A stretch of 25,644 bases of DNA from positions 1 to 25,644 of the IMG/VR virus record IMGVR_UViG_3300011420_000028. The stretch is one strand, 5' to 3'. Position numbers and translations under genes: made by a program. Origin of the DNA: a virus. This document shows positions 7,861-16,213 of this stretch, piece by piece (the first letter of the stretch is position 1; each line of letters starts with the position of its first letter). The notes beneath the pieces are model-generated. The model was given only the letters and a program-made list of their open reading frames with translations, searched no databases and had not been told where the DNA came from.

Positions 7861-8312
7861 CTATTTCTCCTATAATGAGATAACGTATCACGCCAATCTT
7901 CATCTGCTGATTTACTATTTGCACTTCTAGCAAAATTACTACTACCTAATGCTAATTGACTTGCACCCATATTTGATTTAATAGCATTTGCAAGTTTAGG
8001 ATATTTCTTACCTATTAAACTAGCAATACCACCTATACCTAGTGATGTTCCTGCTACAGCTAATGATGTTTTTAATGGATCGTTATTAAGACTACTATAT
8101 AATGGATTACCCTCAACACCTGTACCTGATTTTAGCATTTTATAGGTACCAGCCGAATCAGTAATAGCACCTATTAATGATAATATTTCCGGACTCATAG
8201 TAGATGGTCCTAAACCGCCTAATCTAGATTTAGATTTCTTATCAGGTTTTACACGTCTAGCATATCTATCTAAGTTTTCTTCATTAAAAATAGCATCGTT
8301 ATCAAATGGCAT
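7857..8312 (-). CDS. Small protein with glycine-rich hydrophobic segment, possible membrane protein
   Basis: A 151-residue protein. The first ~35 residues are highly charged. A central region has GTYKML...GVEGNPL followed by a Gly/Ala/Leu-rich hydrophobic stretch at about residues 84-100 (LAVAGTSLGIGGIASLI). The EgNPL pattern followed by a hydrophobic helix resembles small DUF5658-like membrane proteins, and similar genes occur near phage lysis genes. I start at 8312 because AAGGATTGAT precedes it; the region upstream in this frame is only the shadow of the fibre gene. A holin-like role is possible but unproven: there is one weak segment rather than two or three strong ones. Confidence 0.55.
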   Translation of the reverse strand: MPFDNDAIFNEENLDRYARRVKPDKKSKSRLGGLGPSTMSPEILSLIGAITDSAGTYKMLKSGTGVEGNPLYSSLNNDPLKTSLAVAGTSLGIGGIASLIGKKYPKLANAIKSNMGASQLALGSSNFARSANSKSADEDWRDTLSHYRRNR

Positions 8313-8313
8313 A

Positions 8314-9279
8314 TCAATCCTTTTTACACCAGATAACATCAAGATATGAGGGCACATTTGATGATGAACCACTTGAGCCTGTGATTGCGCTGTTACCACC
8401 TGATGCTGTACTGCCAGTAACAGCAGGAGCAGTATTACCTGTAGATGGAGGGTCAAATGTATGAGTATGAGATGCAGATGCAACATCAGTAACACCACCA
8501 GCAGAATCCACATCAGCAACAGTGCTACTAGGACCACTAGTAGTACCAGCACCAACAGAATGATTATGTGATGCTCCAGCTAATGTACCAGCAGCATGTG
8601 TATGTGATGGTCCTACATAACTACCAGCAGCATGAGTATGAGTATCAGCGCCACCACTACCACCGTATGAAGCAGCACCACGAGGAAATCTACCATCTAA
8701 TGCAGCAAATCTAGTCCATCCACTAGGACAGGCAACATCAAATAATGCTATTAATCCAGCAGGTAATGTACCTACAGGTGCGGCCCATGTTTGGTCGCCA
8801 CGTAAAAATACAGTATTATTTGCTGTACCTGAACCTAATCTAGCTGTTGGTACTGTACCTGATGCTAAATTATCTGCATTAAGATTAGTTAATGACGCGC
8901 CCGAACCACTAAATAAAGTAGCTGTAACAGTGCCACCAACACCTAATGCTGTTAATCCACTAATTGAACCACCAGTTATTGCAACAGCATTATCATTTTG
9001 TACTGCTAAACTACCTATACCTAAATTAGTACGTGCTCCAACAGCAGTAGCACTACCAGTACCACCGCCTGCTAATGCTAATATTTTATCAGTCCATACA
9101 CCAACTATACGTTCCTGAAATTTATTAGCTACTCGGTCATACTTCATTGCTGTATCAGGTATATTACTACCATCTGTAGCAAACAGACTTACAGCATCAA
9201 CTAACTTATTGTTAATTACTTGTAATACACCAGTAGCATAATTAGATGTATTTGTAGGTAATGACCAGTTTTCAGGCAT
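8314..9279 (-). CDS. Tail fibre with collar-like tip and HxH metal-binding repeats
   Basis: A 321-residue fibre protein. Residues 70-165 hold fibre-type repeats (GGGTGSATAVGARTNLGIG, TNLNADNLASGTVPTARLG). Residues 174-204 match a tail-collar motif (GLIALFDVACPSGWTRF, DGRFPRGA). The tip is His-rich, with HTH at 214 and 226 and HNH at 238 (exact 12-residue period) and another HTH at 271, ending in NVPSYLDVIWCKK. In T4 gp37 and related fibres, HxH motifs hold iron in the trimer core and the protein binds the host receptor, so this is probably the receptor-binding fibre. The start overlaps the upstream gene by 8 bases. Confidence 0.75.
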   Translation of the reverse strand: MPENWSLPTNTSNYATGVLQVINNKLVDAVSLFATDGSNIPDTAMKYDRVANKFQERIVGVWTDKILALAGGGTGSATAVGARTNLGIGSLAVQNDNAVAITGGSISGLTALGVGGTVTATLFSGSGASLTNLNADNLASGTVPTARLGSGTANNTVFLRGDQTWAAPVGTLPAGLIALFDVACPSGWTRFAALDGRFPRGAASYGGSGGADTHTHAAGSYVGPSHTHAAGTLAGASHNHSVGAGTTSGPSSTVADVDSAGGVTDVASASHTHTFDPPSTGNTAPAVTGSTASGGNSAITGSSGSSSNVPSYLDVIWCKKD

Positions 9280-9547
9280 TAGATTTTTCTTTCTCTATTC
9301 GTCTTTTCTCATTTTTATCTGCTCTTAATGCTAATCTTTTAACATTTAGTTCACCAGGAGACATAGTAGCAACAATTTCCATATCCTCAGCGGCTTCACG
9401 ATTTCGTTTTCGTTCGGCTAAATAAATCTCTATAAATCTTTCTAGTTTACGTGGAAATTCTTCCTGAAGATACTCAATAGTATCTCGTTCACTATTATTA
9501 CCGTCTAGCTCGAATTTATTATTTGATGATTTAATAATAGTAATCAT
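9272..9547 (-). CDS. Small charged helical protein between two fibre genes
   Basis: A 91-residue protein, mostly helix and rich in Glu, Arg and Lys (FPRKLERFIEIYLAERKRNREAAEDMEI). The ATG at 9547 forms an ATGA overlap with the stop of the collar-like gene. A Met at 9562 is also possible but would overlap that gene further; no clear SD is present, so translation may depend on coupling. No family is recognised. Its place between two tail proteins suggests a small tail component or a fibre chaperone; this is inference only. Confidence 0.6.
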   Translation of the reverse strand: MITIIKSSNNKFELDGNNSERDTIEYLQEEFPRKLERFIEIYLAERKRNREAAEDMEIVATMSPGELNVKRLALRADKNEKRRIEKEKSNA

Positions 9548-10083
9548 GCCGTTCGTTCCCAAAAATAAACTGTATAATAAGGTTGCAAGTTATTATGAGC
9601 ATTACCACTACCTGCATTCTGAATACTTATGCCAGTAACAGCAGAATCTGTAACTTTTTCAGTAACATTATTAGCTACTGTTAATGCGTCTGATGCACCA
9701 CCACCTGATTGAGTAAAAACATTAGTAGTATGAGTATGTCCGGGGTCAGTAACTCCATGATTATGTGCTGCTAACTCAGCAGTAGTTAAAGCATGAGTTT
9801 TAGCACCACCAGTTTCTCTAACAGTATCAAATTCTACTTGACCAGAATCAAATCCTACTAATACTCTACCTGCTGCTAATGCAACCCAAGTTCCATAACC
9901 TAATTCAGTAGCGGGATTAACACCAGTAACATTAGTATATATACTACCTACTTTAAATGCTTCCGGTGCTACTTCAGTATGTCCACTTAAATCAAGTTTG
10001 GCAAATGGCCCGGCCTCTAATCCTGTAGTGGAATATTCAAAATAACTACTAGCTACGTTATATCTAATGTGTCTACCAGCCAT
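9544..10083 (-). CDS. Baseplate/tail collar-like protein
   Basis: A 179-residue protein with the sequence pattern of the collar-type baseplate domain seen at the end of many phage baseplate and fibre proteins: FKVGSIYTNVTGVNPATELGYGTW, then GRVLVGFDSG, FDTVRETGGAKTHALT, AELAAHNHGVTDPGHTH and a final HNNLQPYYTVYFWERTA. The His-rich centre may bind metal, as in the fibre gene downstream. It starts in a TAATG overlap with the upstream gene. It probably forms part of the tail tip or fibre-attachment collar. Family assignment is good; the exact structural position is inferred. Confidence 0.7.
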   Translation of the reverse strand: MAGRHIRYNVASSYFEYSTTGLEAGPFAKLDLSGHTEVAPEAFKVGSIYTNVTGVNPATELGYGTWVALAAGRVLVGFDSGQVEFDTVRETGGAKTHALTTAELAAHNHGVTDPGHTHTTNVFTQSGGGASDALTVANNVTEKVTDSAVTGISIQNAGSGNAHNNLQPYYTVYFWERTA

Positions 10084-11129
10084 TACGTAATTCCACGTGC
10101 TTTCCAGCTAATCAAATAATCAACTCTTTGTCCACTACTATCATATATCAGCACTTTGAACTGAGTAGGATTAGGAATATCAACAAAATCATAAATGGGA
10201 TAAATAGGCTCGATACTATCCGCAGTAATCGTAATACTATTAACATCCTTAAATACCTTGTTAAATAGTACTATAGTACCACCCACATCATCTTTATCAG
10301 CATTAACTTGTCCGCTATCTGTTTCTACCTTAACATTAAGATTTACTTCTAATTCATAAAACTCAAGTAATGCGTGTGGAGTAGAGCCAGTAAAAGTAAA
10401 TTTAACCTTAACATATCTAGCACTTGCAACAAATAGGTTTCTGCCACTTACATATGCAGTATAACCAATTCCATCAGTACTATAAGCTATTTCAGAACTT
10501 ACTACTGTTGTACCTGCTATTTGATTTTGGTTCCATATTAATGTAACAATTACATCATCAAATATCGCACCAAAATCAAATATTCGTTCATATGTTCCTA
10601 CTAATGGTGCGGGCTGTAAATATATTGGATAACCAGCATTAATTTGGTCTTGTATAGTTGCCCAGCCATTATCAACAAAATGAGCACCCCACGAACATAC
10701 TGGATAAATTGGTGCTATTGTTTCTTTTAATAGTCTAGGTAGCCATATATTACCTTTAACATTCCTAAACCTATTAACTACATTTCTAGTATTACCATTA
10801 ACTACTTGTATAGTTTTAGGTCGTGGTATTACTGGTCCTGCTACAGCTACATTTCTAGGACCAAATTTAATTACCTTACCATTATGATACTGTATAGCGC
10901 GATTAACAACTAATACCTGTTTAGGGTATTTCGCTACAACTGGTGGAACTACAATAGTTTCATGTGGTATAGGCTGTATAATTACTGAGCCACGTCGAGG
11001 TTCAACTTGATTACTAGCAATAACATTAAGTGAAGGGATTAATGGTGTGGCTGCTACTACAGCAGCTATAACAGGTATTTGACCGAACCAAGGTCTACGC
11101 CTGCTGATTGGTAACCACACCTTAATCAT
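10083..11129 (-). CDS. Tail tip/fibre protein with discoidin-like domain
   Basis: A 348-residue protein. The first ~130 residues are rich in Val, Pro, Arg and Asn, with an early hydrophobic stretch (IPVIAAVVAATPLIP). Residues about 145-255 look like a beta-sandwich of the discoidin/carbohydrate-binding type, including DFGAIFDDVIVTLIW, SSEIAYSTDG and ARYVKVKFTF. The last ~55 residues (FKDVNSITIT, DFVDIPNPTQFKVLIYD, YLISWKARGI) match a C-terminal domain I recall from tail-tip and fibre proteins. It probably contacts the host surface or the next fibre. It is followed by a 1-base overlap with the collar-like gene. Confidence 0.55.
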   Translation of the reverse strand: MIKVWLPISRRRPWFGQIPVIAAVVAATPLIPSLNVIASNQVEPRRGSVIIQPIPHETIVVPPVVAKYPKQVLVVNRAIQYHNGKVIKFGPRNVAVAGPVIPRPKTIQVVNGNTRNVVNRFRNVKGNIWLPRLLKETIAPIYPVCSWGAHFVDNGWATIQDQINAGYPIYLQPAPLVGTYERIFDFGAIFDDVIVTLIWNQNQIAGTTVVSSEIAYSTDGIGYTAYVSGRNLFVASARYVKVKFTFTGSTPHALLEFYELEVNLNVKVETDSGQVNADKDDVGGTIVLFNKVFKDVNSITITADSIEPIYPIYDFVDIPNPTQFKVLIYDSSGQRVDYLISWKARGIT

Positions 11130-11135
11130 TTTTTA

Positions 11136-11588
11136 TTACTCATCACCAGCTAAACTAACTACAACAGTTTGTGCTTGTGCAGCAGTGCATTTAACACCAA
11201 CTCTATTACCACCTTTAACAGGTATTTCCTGACTTAATGGGAAAAACTGTTTCATACCGGTTTGTGGATGAACTAAAAATTCATCAATTAATGCATCATC
11301 TGTAGCAGGTTCGGACGAAAATGCATTTCTAGCTGTAGTTTGTAATGTTTCATCATCAGCATCATTTTCTTTAACTACTGTGGCTGCCGCTGATGTTCCT
11401 GCACCGGTCTGTCTAAATATTTTACAATTAACTGGCGTGTCTGTAGCTAATACTCCTTTGAATGTAACGCACAATTCAGTGATTTTAACACGATGATTGG
11501 CAGCAGCAACAACTTGTAATACTGTTTCTGCTACACCTGCACCCAATGCTTGCTCACCACTACTCGCACGAAATCTTACTCCTGACAT
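11136..11588 (-). CDS. Small beta-rich structural protein
   Basis: A 150-residue protein with an Ala/Thr/Val-rich composition typical of beta-sandwich virion proteins (GAGVAETVLQVVAAANHRVKITE, then NRVGVKCTAAQAQTVVVSLAG at the end). A strong AAGGAG lies before the start. Such proteins occur as fibre-associated or decoration proteins; the location among tail genes favours a tail role. No catalytic motif or signal peptide is visible. Confidence 0.55.
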   Translation of the reverse strand: MSGVRFRASSGEQALGAGVAETVLQVVAAANHRVKITELCVTFKGVLATDTPVNCKIFRQTGAGTSAAATVVKENDADDETLQTTARNAFSSEPATDDALIDEFLVHPQTGMKQFFPLSQEIPVKGGNRVGVKCTAAQAQTVVVSLAGDE

Positions 11589-11604
11589 TGTTTATTCTCC
11601 TTTT

Positions 11605-12711
11605 TTACTGAACTATAATATGACCTGGATGAATAACTTTTACACCACCTAATGCGGCACCTCCACCACCTGATGCAGTCTCATCTAAATCTAATGCAGT
11701 ATCAACTAATATAGGAAGCATAACCGCAACTTCATCCGTCTGAACTGTAAATGCTGTAGGGTCATCGCCTGTTCCAGCAACCATTCTCCAATTACTAGGA
11801 ACTATAGCATCTATATATGCAGCATTAACAGCAAATGAGCGTAAATCGTAATCATTAGAGTTATCTCCGCCATTAGAAGCCTGCCTCAAAATTATGTATA
11901 TATCTGTATTAGCTGCTAATAGAACAGCCGATGAGAACCAAAATATCGCCTCATCTGAATTTACTAGAACTGCTGCTGCAATAGATGTGGAGTATTTTTC
12001 AGTAGAACCCTCATAAATTACACATTCTAAATTAGCAGGAGAGCCCGTCTTACTAATTTGACATTTAATTGCCTGTATTTTAACTTGACAACCAAATCTC
12101 ATTTTTAGTCCTAATCTGTTGGTGCCAAATATATCAGCTTCTCCTGATGCAGCATTAATAGCTGTTATAGGATGACCAACATAATCTCCATTAGAATGTT
12201 TTACAACTGCGATTGGAGTAGCAAGTTGTGCTGCCGATGTAGTCCAGTTAGTTCCATTATGATGCCTAAGTTTTTCTAGTCCTTTCCTTATTGCTGTTGT
12301 TCTAAACGCAAAAAAATCTGTTGCAGATAAAGAACCACCAGAACTACGCTTTACTACTATCCAAACTGGAACTCCAATAGTTAAAGCTCCCGTATCAGTA
12401 GCTAAAGCCTTTTCACCAATCCAACCATCAGCAGCTATACCAGCCCATTCAGCAGAAGCAGTTCCTAAAAGTGTTCCTGATGGAGCATCTGCACTATCAG
12501 ATTGAACCTCAACAGTAAAATTAGTATCAGTAATAGTTCCGCCTATATTTGCATGAATATCAATATGAGTTATAGGAGACGCAGACTGTGGAAAATGTTT
12601 CCATGCAATCATTTCAGCATCAGCATCCATATTATGAGACGAACTGATATTTGCAGCAGCCCAACCTGACATTTCAAGAGGACTTAGTGTAAATGGATAT
12701 GAAGCAGCCAT
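11605..12711 (-). CDS. Tail-associated structural protein with duplicated beta-sandwich
   Basis: A 368-residue beta-rich protein. Two halves look alike. Residues about 40-130 read ITHIDIHANIGG, FTVEVQSDSADAPSGTLLG, GVPVWIVVKRSSGG, FFAFRTT. Residues about 195-290 read VKIQAIKCQISKTGSPA, LECVIYEGSTE, NTDIYIILRQASNGG, DLRSF. This suggests an internal duplication of a jelly-roll-like domain, as in choice-of-anchor and carbohydrate-binding domains. The C-terminus is Gly/Ala-rich and ends in VIHPGHIIVQ. The start has GGAG and overlaps the upstream stop. It may be a fibre or decoration protein that binds sugar; this is inference. Confidence 0.5.
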   Translation of the reverse strand: MAASYPFTLSPLEMSGWAAANISSSHNMDADAEMIAWKHFPQSASPITHIDIHANIGGTITDTNFTVEVQSDSADAPSGTLLGTASAEWAGIAADGWIGEKALATDTGALTIGVPVWIVVKRSSGGSLSATDFFAFRTTAIRKGLEKLRHHNGTNWTTSAAQLATPIAVVKHSNGDYVGHPITAINAASGEADIFGTNRLGLKMRFGCQVKIQAIKCQISKTGSPANLECVIYEGSTEKYSTSIAAAVLVNSDEAIFWFSSAVLLAANTDIYIILRQASNGGDNSNDYDLRSFAVNAAYIDAIVPSNWRMVAGTGDDPTAFTVQTDEVAVMLPILVDTALDLDETASGGGGAALGGVKVIHPGHIIVQ

Positions 12712-12950
12712 TAATTTAATTCAACTCCAATAAGACTATTAAAAGTTGCTCCCTTTGCCATTCTAAACGCTATCCATAAAAATAATAGAGTTTGTTTAGG
12801 AGTAAAAGGAGAAATTTTAGCTACCTCTGCTGCTAATTCCTGAACTTCATCTTTCACTAAAGGCATAGAAAACTGTTGACCATCAATATCGACAGTTAAT
12901 ACACCATGACTACAACTTGAAGGAGTATAACTAACTATCTTGAGGGGCAT
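12711..12950 (-). CDS. Small unknown protein, 79 residues
   Basis: An unrecognised protein. The first half is beta-like (PSSCSHGVLTVDIDGQQFSMPLV). The second half has a hydrophobic helix (TPKQTLLFLWIAFRMAKG) that is too interrupted to be a sure membrane span. A clear AGGAG lies before the start at 12950. It overlaps the next gene by one base, and its start lies within the end of the upstream small gene. It sits between an Fn3 tail protein and a beta-rich tail protein; the role is unknown. Confidence 0.55.
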   Translation of the reverse strand: MPLKIVSYTPSSCSHGVLTVDIDGQQFSMPLVKDEVQELAAEVAKISPFTPKQTLLFLWIAFRMAKGATFNSLIGVELN

Positions 12951-13173
12951 TTTTTCTCCTCAACTTTAAGAACTTAACGATTTTATCCCATTCATCTGGT
13001 TCAGCAATTCGCATTCTTAAAGCGTGATACAGACTACTAGACTTACTTCTCTCAGTCTCTTTATGTATAAATGCCTTTTTAACTTCTGATGGTGTCATAT
13101 ACCAAACTCTAGCAATCGCTTCTCTCATTCCACATGGTTTGAAATTATGCATCCACGGTTTTTGAGGAGACAT
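12931..13173 (-). CDS. Small basic protein, unknown
   Basis: An 80-residue basic protein (PWMHNFKPCGMREAIARVW, then helices ending in KIVKFLKLRRKN). It might contain a helix-turn-helix, but I see no clear match. There is no good SD before the ATG at 13173; it starts 8 bases after the upstream stop and may rely on coupling. It overlaps the following small gene by 20 bases. The pair of small genes interrupts an otherwise structural block. Confidence 0.5.
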   Translation of the reverse strand: MSPQKPWMHNFKPCGMREAIARVWYMTPSEVKKAFIHKETERSKSSSLYHALRMRIAEPDEWDKIVKFLKLRRKNAPQDS

Positions 13174-13181
13174 TTATATTA

Positions 13182-13967
13182 TCAACACACATTAGCAAGC
13201 AGTTTACCATCTTGAATCATTGTATTAACTTTCGTACCAGATAAATCATCAACTAACTGAGCCAATAAATCAAAATCAGGTGGTTGTCTTACTTCAACTG
13301 ATATAGTACTTTCTGGTCCAACATTACCAGCTATATCAACAGGCTTAAATTTATATTCAAAAGTACCACCAACAGATTCAAATACTACAGCAAATGTTCC
13401 CTTAGTTTTACCTACTAATACAGCACCTTTATATATAGTATAATAATCAATATCAAATGTGCTAGTTGGTTCGGTCCAGCTAAATAAGATGTTATTATCA
13501 ATTACTGCACTAGTAACACTAATAGCACCAATAGCGGGAACTACAACATCTAATGCTAATGCAGCAATACTAACATTACCATCAAAATCTATTCCTTTAA
13601 TCCAATAACGTGTAGTACCTACTACTAATGGGTCAAGAACAGCACTTAATGTACTAGTTGTTAATACATGTGTTGCAGTATCCCAATCAGCACCACCTAC
13701 TTTAATCTCATAATGAAATATACTTAAATCAGGCTGTTCCCATTCTAATATTACATTCCTACGTGTAAATCGATAAGTAAATACTATTACGTTCGGTGCT
13801 ATTGCAAGTCCACTCTCAGGTACAGATGCTAATTCACTTACAACTGCTTCAATATTAGTATCTAGCTTATCTAAAGCTTTAGCTACTGCACTCAAAGCCT
13901 CATATATCTTAGGCTGAGTCTTTTGTAAACCGGTAATAAGACTTCTAATTCTGTCAATTTCATTCAC
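13182..13967 (-). CDS. Tail protein with two Fn3-like domains
   Basis: A 261-residue protein. Residues 1-45 form an amphipathic helix (IDRIRSLITGLQKTQPKIYEALSAVAKALDKLD) that could trimerise as a coiled coil. Residues about 55-145 and 146-230 look like tandem fibronectin type III domains, with the typical ILEWEQPDLSIFHYEIKVGG and FSWTEPTSTFDIDYYTIYKG strands. Fn3 repeats are common in phage tail tips and fibres, where they aid binding to carbohydrate surfaces. The gene follows the nozzle-like gene directly, so it is probably a fibre or adaptor joined to the tail. AAAGG lies upstream. Confidence 0.65.
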   Translation of the reverse strand: MNEIDRIRSLITGLQKTQPKIYEALSAVAKALDKLDTNIEAVVSELASVPESGLAIAPNVIVFTYRFTRRNVILEWEQPDLSIFHYEIKVGGADWDTATHVLTTSTLSAVLDPLVVGTTRYWIKGIDFDGNVSIAALALDVVVPAIGAISVTSAVIDNNILFSWTEPTSTFDIDYYTIYKGAVLVGKTKGTFAVVFESVGGTFEYKFKPVDIAGNVGPESTISVEVRQPPDFDLLAQLVDDLSGTKVNTMIQDGKLLANVC

Positions 13968-15800
13968 TTATTGCGGCCTTTGTGACCATAATGCTTTGAA
14001 GTAAATGATTAAACTACTTAATTCAAATGTTTCATTAATACTAGTCATGGAAAATTTAATAGCCATCTTTTCTGCTACATAATTAACTTTCCTTAGTATC
14101 TCTTTACCTGGTGTTGCTGTAACATTAAAATTAGGTGGATGAGTTATTACTGAATTATCTAATCCAGTCAATTCAACTTCAACAGAACCACTACCAATCA
14201 TTCTAACTATGAAAGCATTAAAATGATTAATTACCCCATTACTCTTATCTGGAGCTAATCCCATCTTTACATAATTCGTTATTACAGTTCCATTATCATT
14301 AATAAGTCCAACTGTTTGCTTATAAATGTTATCACCAGCTATCTTCAGAATTGGACTCTTACTTACTGTATCTATTAAGATACTAGTAGGAGCAAATGGA
14401 AATGCCCAGGGTGACCATTGTATTTTCTTATAATCTAATCCATCACTACAATCAGCAAAAAGTATATGTGATGGGTCTGTTGCTGCATCTAATGGAACGA
14501 GAACATATATATACTTATTGATACTATCATAAGCTACTTGTACTTTATGGAAATTGGCCTGATTGATTCTTTTCCATAATGCTTCTATTTTCCATGATAG
14601 TTCGGGCACCTGAAATGAACCGTTAAATAGTATAAGGCCGCCCCGACTAGCTATAAAGAATACATCAGTGCTAGTACCACTCTTATCTAATATACTACTA
14701 ATGCCATGAACTTCAGTACCAATTCCAGGGTCTAATGATATTGGGTCCCATGTATTAGGACTATCACCATTATCAGATGTAACATAGGACATTAGAGATT
14801 TAGTAAATCCTAGTAAATCTCTATGTTCAACAGCATTAGTGATGCCTAGTCCATCTTCAGGACCAATTATCATAGCACTATCAGCTTCATCAAATACTTC
14901 TGGTTCATTTTTAGTTGATAAACGTACTAGAAATTGATTCTCATCAAAATTAGCCATTCCTAATCGCCCCTTGTAAGTAAATAATACTAAACAAGAGGGC
15001 AATTCAGTTAAAATGTAAAATAGATATAATGCATCGGCTGATAATTCGCTGTCATAAAAGTTAACAGTAAGTGGTAGGTCAGAATTATTATGAATAGTCC
15101 CATTAGGAACAAAAAACCATTCTTGACCAAATTGATTACCATTATAATCGGCTATTGCACGTGTGGCAATTACGTGTTTTCTAACTGTACCAGCAGGACC
15201 ATTAGGTATTGATAGGTCAACTTTTTTGGTACCGTCAGCAACAACGAATGGGAATGTAACTGGGCCGGGCTTAGTTAAAAATCCACTAGCTGTTTCATAT
15301 ACAACAGCGAATAAATGAGTACCAGCCTCAACAATACCAGTAGTAGCACTATTAACAGCAGTAAATGCACCTGTAGGAGCTATACCTGCTGCGGCTCTTA
15401 TAGTAGTGCCATCCCATACATAAACTTTTTCACCTGGTAAACCCTTGATTCCGTTATGTGGACTTATATAAATTCTGTTATAAACATTTATTGCACTGAA
15501 ATCTGTCATTGCTGCGATAGTAAGAATAGGTACACCTAAATTAGTACTATCGTATAAATTGCCACCCGCTTTAAGTATTAAATCTCGTGATGCCTCACCA
15601 ATTCGTTTATAACTATGAGTACGTAATACATTTCCTGATGCGAGTGTTTGTTCTAATCCATCTCTTGTTTTAACACCATTATCAGTAAATTGCATATTTA
15701 AGCAATCCTGAAAATGGTCTGGTGGACAAGAATCATTTGTGCCTCTATCCCAGAGTCCTTTGAACTTTCTGATGAGATATGGCTGATATTCTTCAAACAC
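13968..15800 (-). CDS. Tail nozzle/stabilisation-like protein
   Basis: A 610-residue beta-rich protein with the features of podovirus nozzle proteins (P22 gp10, T7 gp12 type): an N-terminal FKGLWDRGTNDSCPPDHFQDCLNM segment with DNGVKTRDGL, followed by repeated beta-propeller-like blades (GEKVYVWDGTT, YKGRLGMANFDEN, DVFFIASRGGLILFNG, YDSINKYIYVLVPL). These proteins close the head and form the tail tube end. Translation begins at GTG 15800, with GAGG 9 bases upstream, inside the last codons of the endonuclease VII-type gene. The original ATG seems to lie at 16222, cut off by the inserted gene. P22 gp10 is shorter and T7 gp12 longer. Confidence 0.6.
   Translation of the reverse strand: MFEEYQPYLIRKFKGLWDRGTNDSCPPDHFQDCLNMQFTDNGVKTRDGLEQTLASGNVLRTHSYKRIGEASRDLILKAGGNLYDSTNLGVPILTIAAMTDFSAINVYNRIYISPHNGIKGLPGEKVYVWDGTTIRAAAGIAPTGAFTAVNSATTGIVEAGTHLFAVVYETASGFLTKPGPVTFPFVVADGTKKVDLSIPNGPAGTVRKHVIATRAIADYNGNQFGQEWFFVPNGTIHNNSDLPLTVNFYDSELSADALYLFYILTELPSCLVLFTYKGRLGMANFDENQFLVRLSTKNEPEVFDEADSAMIIGPEDGLGITNAVEHRDLLGFTKSLMSYVTSDNGDSPNTWDPISLDPGIGTEVHGISSILDKSGTSTDVFFIASRGGLILFNGSFQVPELSWKIEALWKRINQANFHKVQVAYDSINKYIYVLVPLDAATDPSHILFADCSDGLDYKKIQWSPWAFPFAPTSILIDTVSKSPILKIAGDNIYKQTVGLINDNGTVITNYVKMGLAPDKSNGVINHFNAFIVRMIGSGSVEVELTGLDNSVITHPPNFNVTATPGKEILRKVNYVAEKMAIKFSMTSINETFELSSLIIYFKALWSQRPQ
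15792..15799. repeat. 8-base direct repeat, nozzle-side copy
   Basis: TTCAAACA on the + strand. It matches the copy at 16214-16221 and lies at the start codon of the nozzle-like gene (GTGTTTGAA on the minus strand). The two copies flank the endonuclease VII-type gene and look like the footprint of its insertion. Confidence 0.55.
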
Positions 15801-16197
15801 GAATTAATGCCTCAAAAAGATAGTCAATAGCTTTTTGTAACAATATAGGATTATCTTTAAAAAATCCTAAACCAGTATTACAATTAAAACACAGCAAACC
15901 ACGAACTATATTTTCTTTATGGCAATGGTCTAAATTTAATTTTTCAAAAAATTCACCACAAATCTTACACTTACCTTCTTGTTCTTTATATAGATTGTTA
16001 TATACTTCTATATCTATACCATAATAATCTTTAAAATGTTTTATTCTATTTTGTTCAGGAGTTCTTTTAGTTGAAGAAGATTGATTATAACATAATTTAC
16101 ATTGGGATTTGGGTCTATTGTCCAAACCTATATTTCTTACTGAAAAATCTGAAATAGGTTTTTCTATTTTACATTTATTACAAATTTTAGTATTCAT
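15793..16197 (-). CDS. Endonuclease VII-type HNH endonuclease, probably a homing element
   Basis: A 134-residue protein from ATG 16197. The N-terminus has a zinc-ribbon pattern (C6, C9, C33, C36). The catalytic part has C77/C80, then LDHCHKENIVRGLLC with D90-H91 and H93, then C103/C106 and NCNTGLG. This is the recombination endonuclease VII signature (zinc plus HNH, cuts DNA at junctions or mismatches); free-standing phage members often act as homing endonucleases. A TTG at 16218 would add seven residues, but the ATG is more likely; AAAGGGA lies about 12 bases before it. The gene sits exactly between the Ala-rich structural gene and the nozzle gene, overlapping the GTG of the latter by 8 bases. 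Confidence 0.85.
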   Translation of the reverse strand: MNTKICNKCKIEKPISDFSVRNIGLDNRPKSQCKLCYNQSSSTKRTPEQNRIKHFKDYYGIDIEVYNNLYKEQEGKCKICGEFFEKLNLDHCHKENIVRGLLCFNCNTGLGFFKDNPILLQKAIDYLFEALIRV

Positions 16198-16213
16198 ATA
16201 GACCCAAATCCCT

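Noticed and set aside
8313-8555. Hydrophobic Leu/Val-rich extension upstream of the 7857-8312 gene, resembling membrane helices
   Set aside because: It is the alternate-frame reading of the His/Ser/Thr-rich fibre tip gene. The real start at 8312 has an SD.
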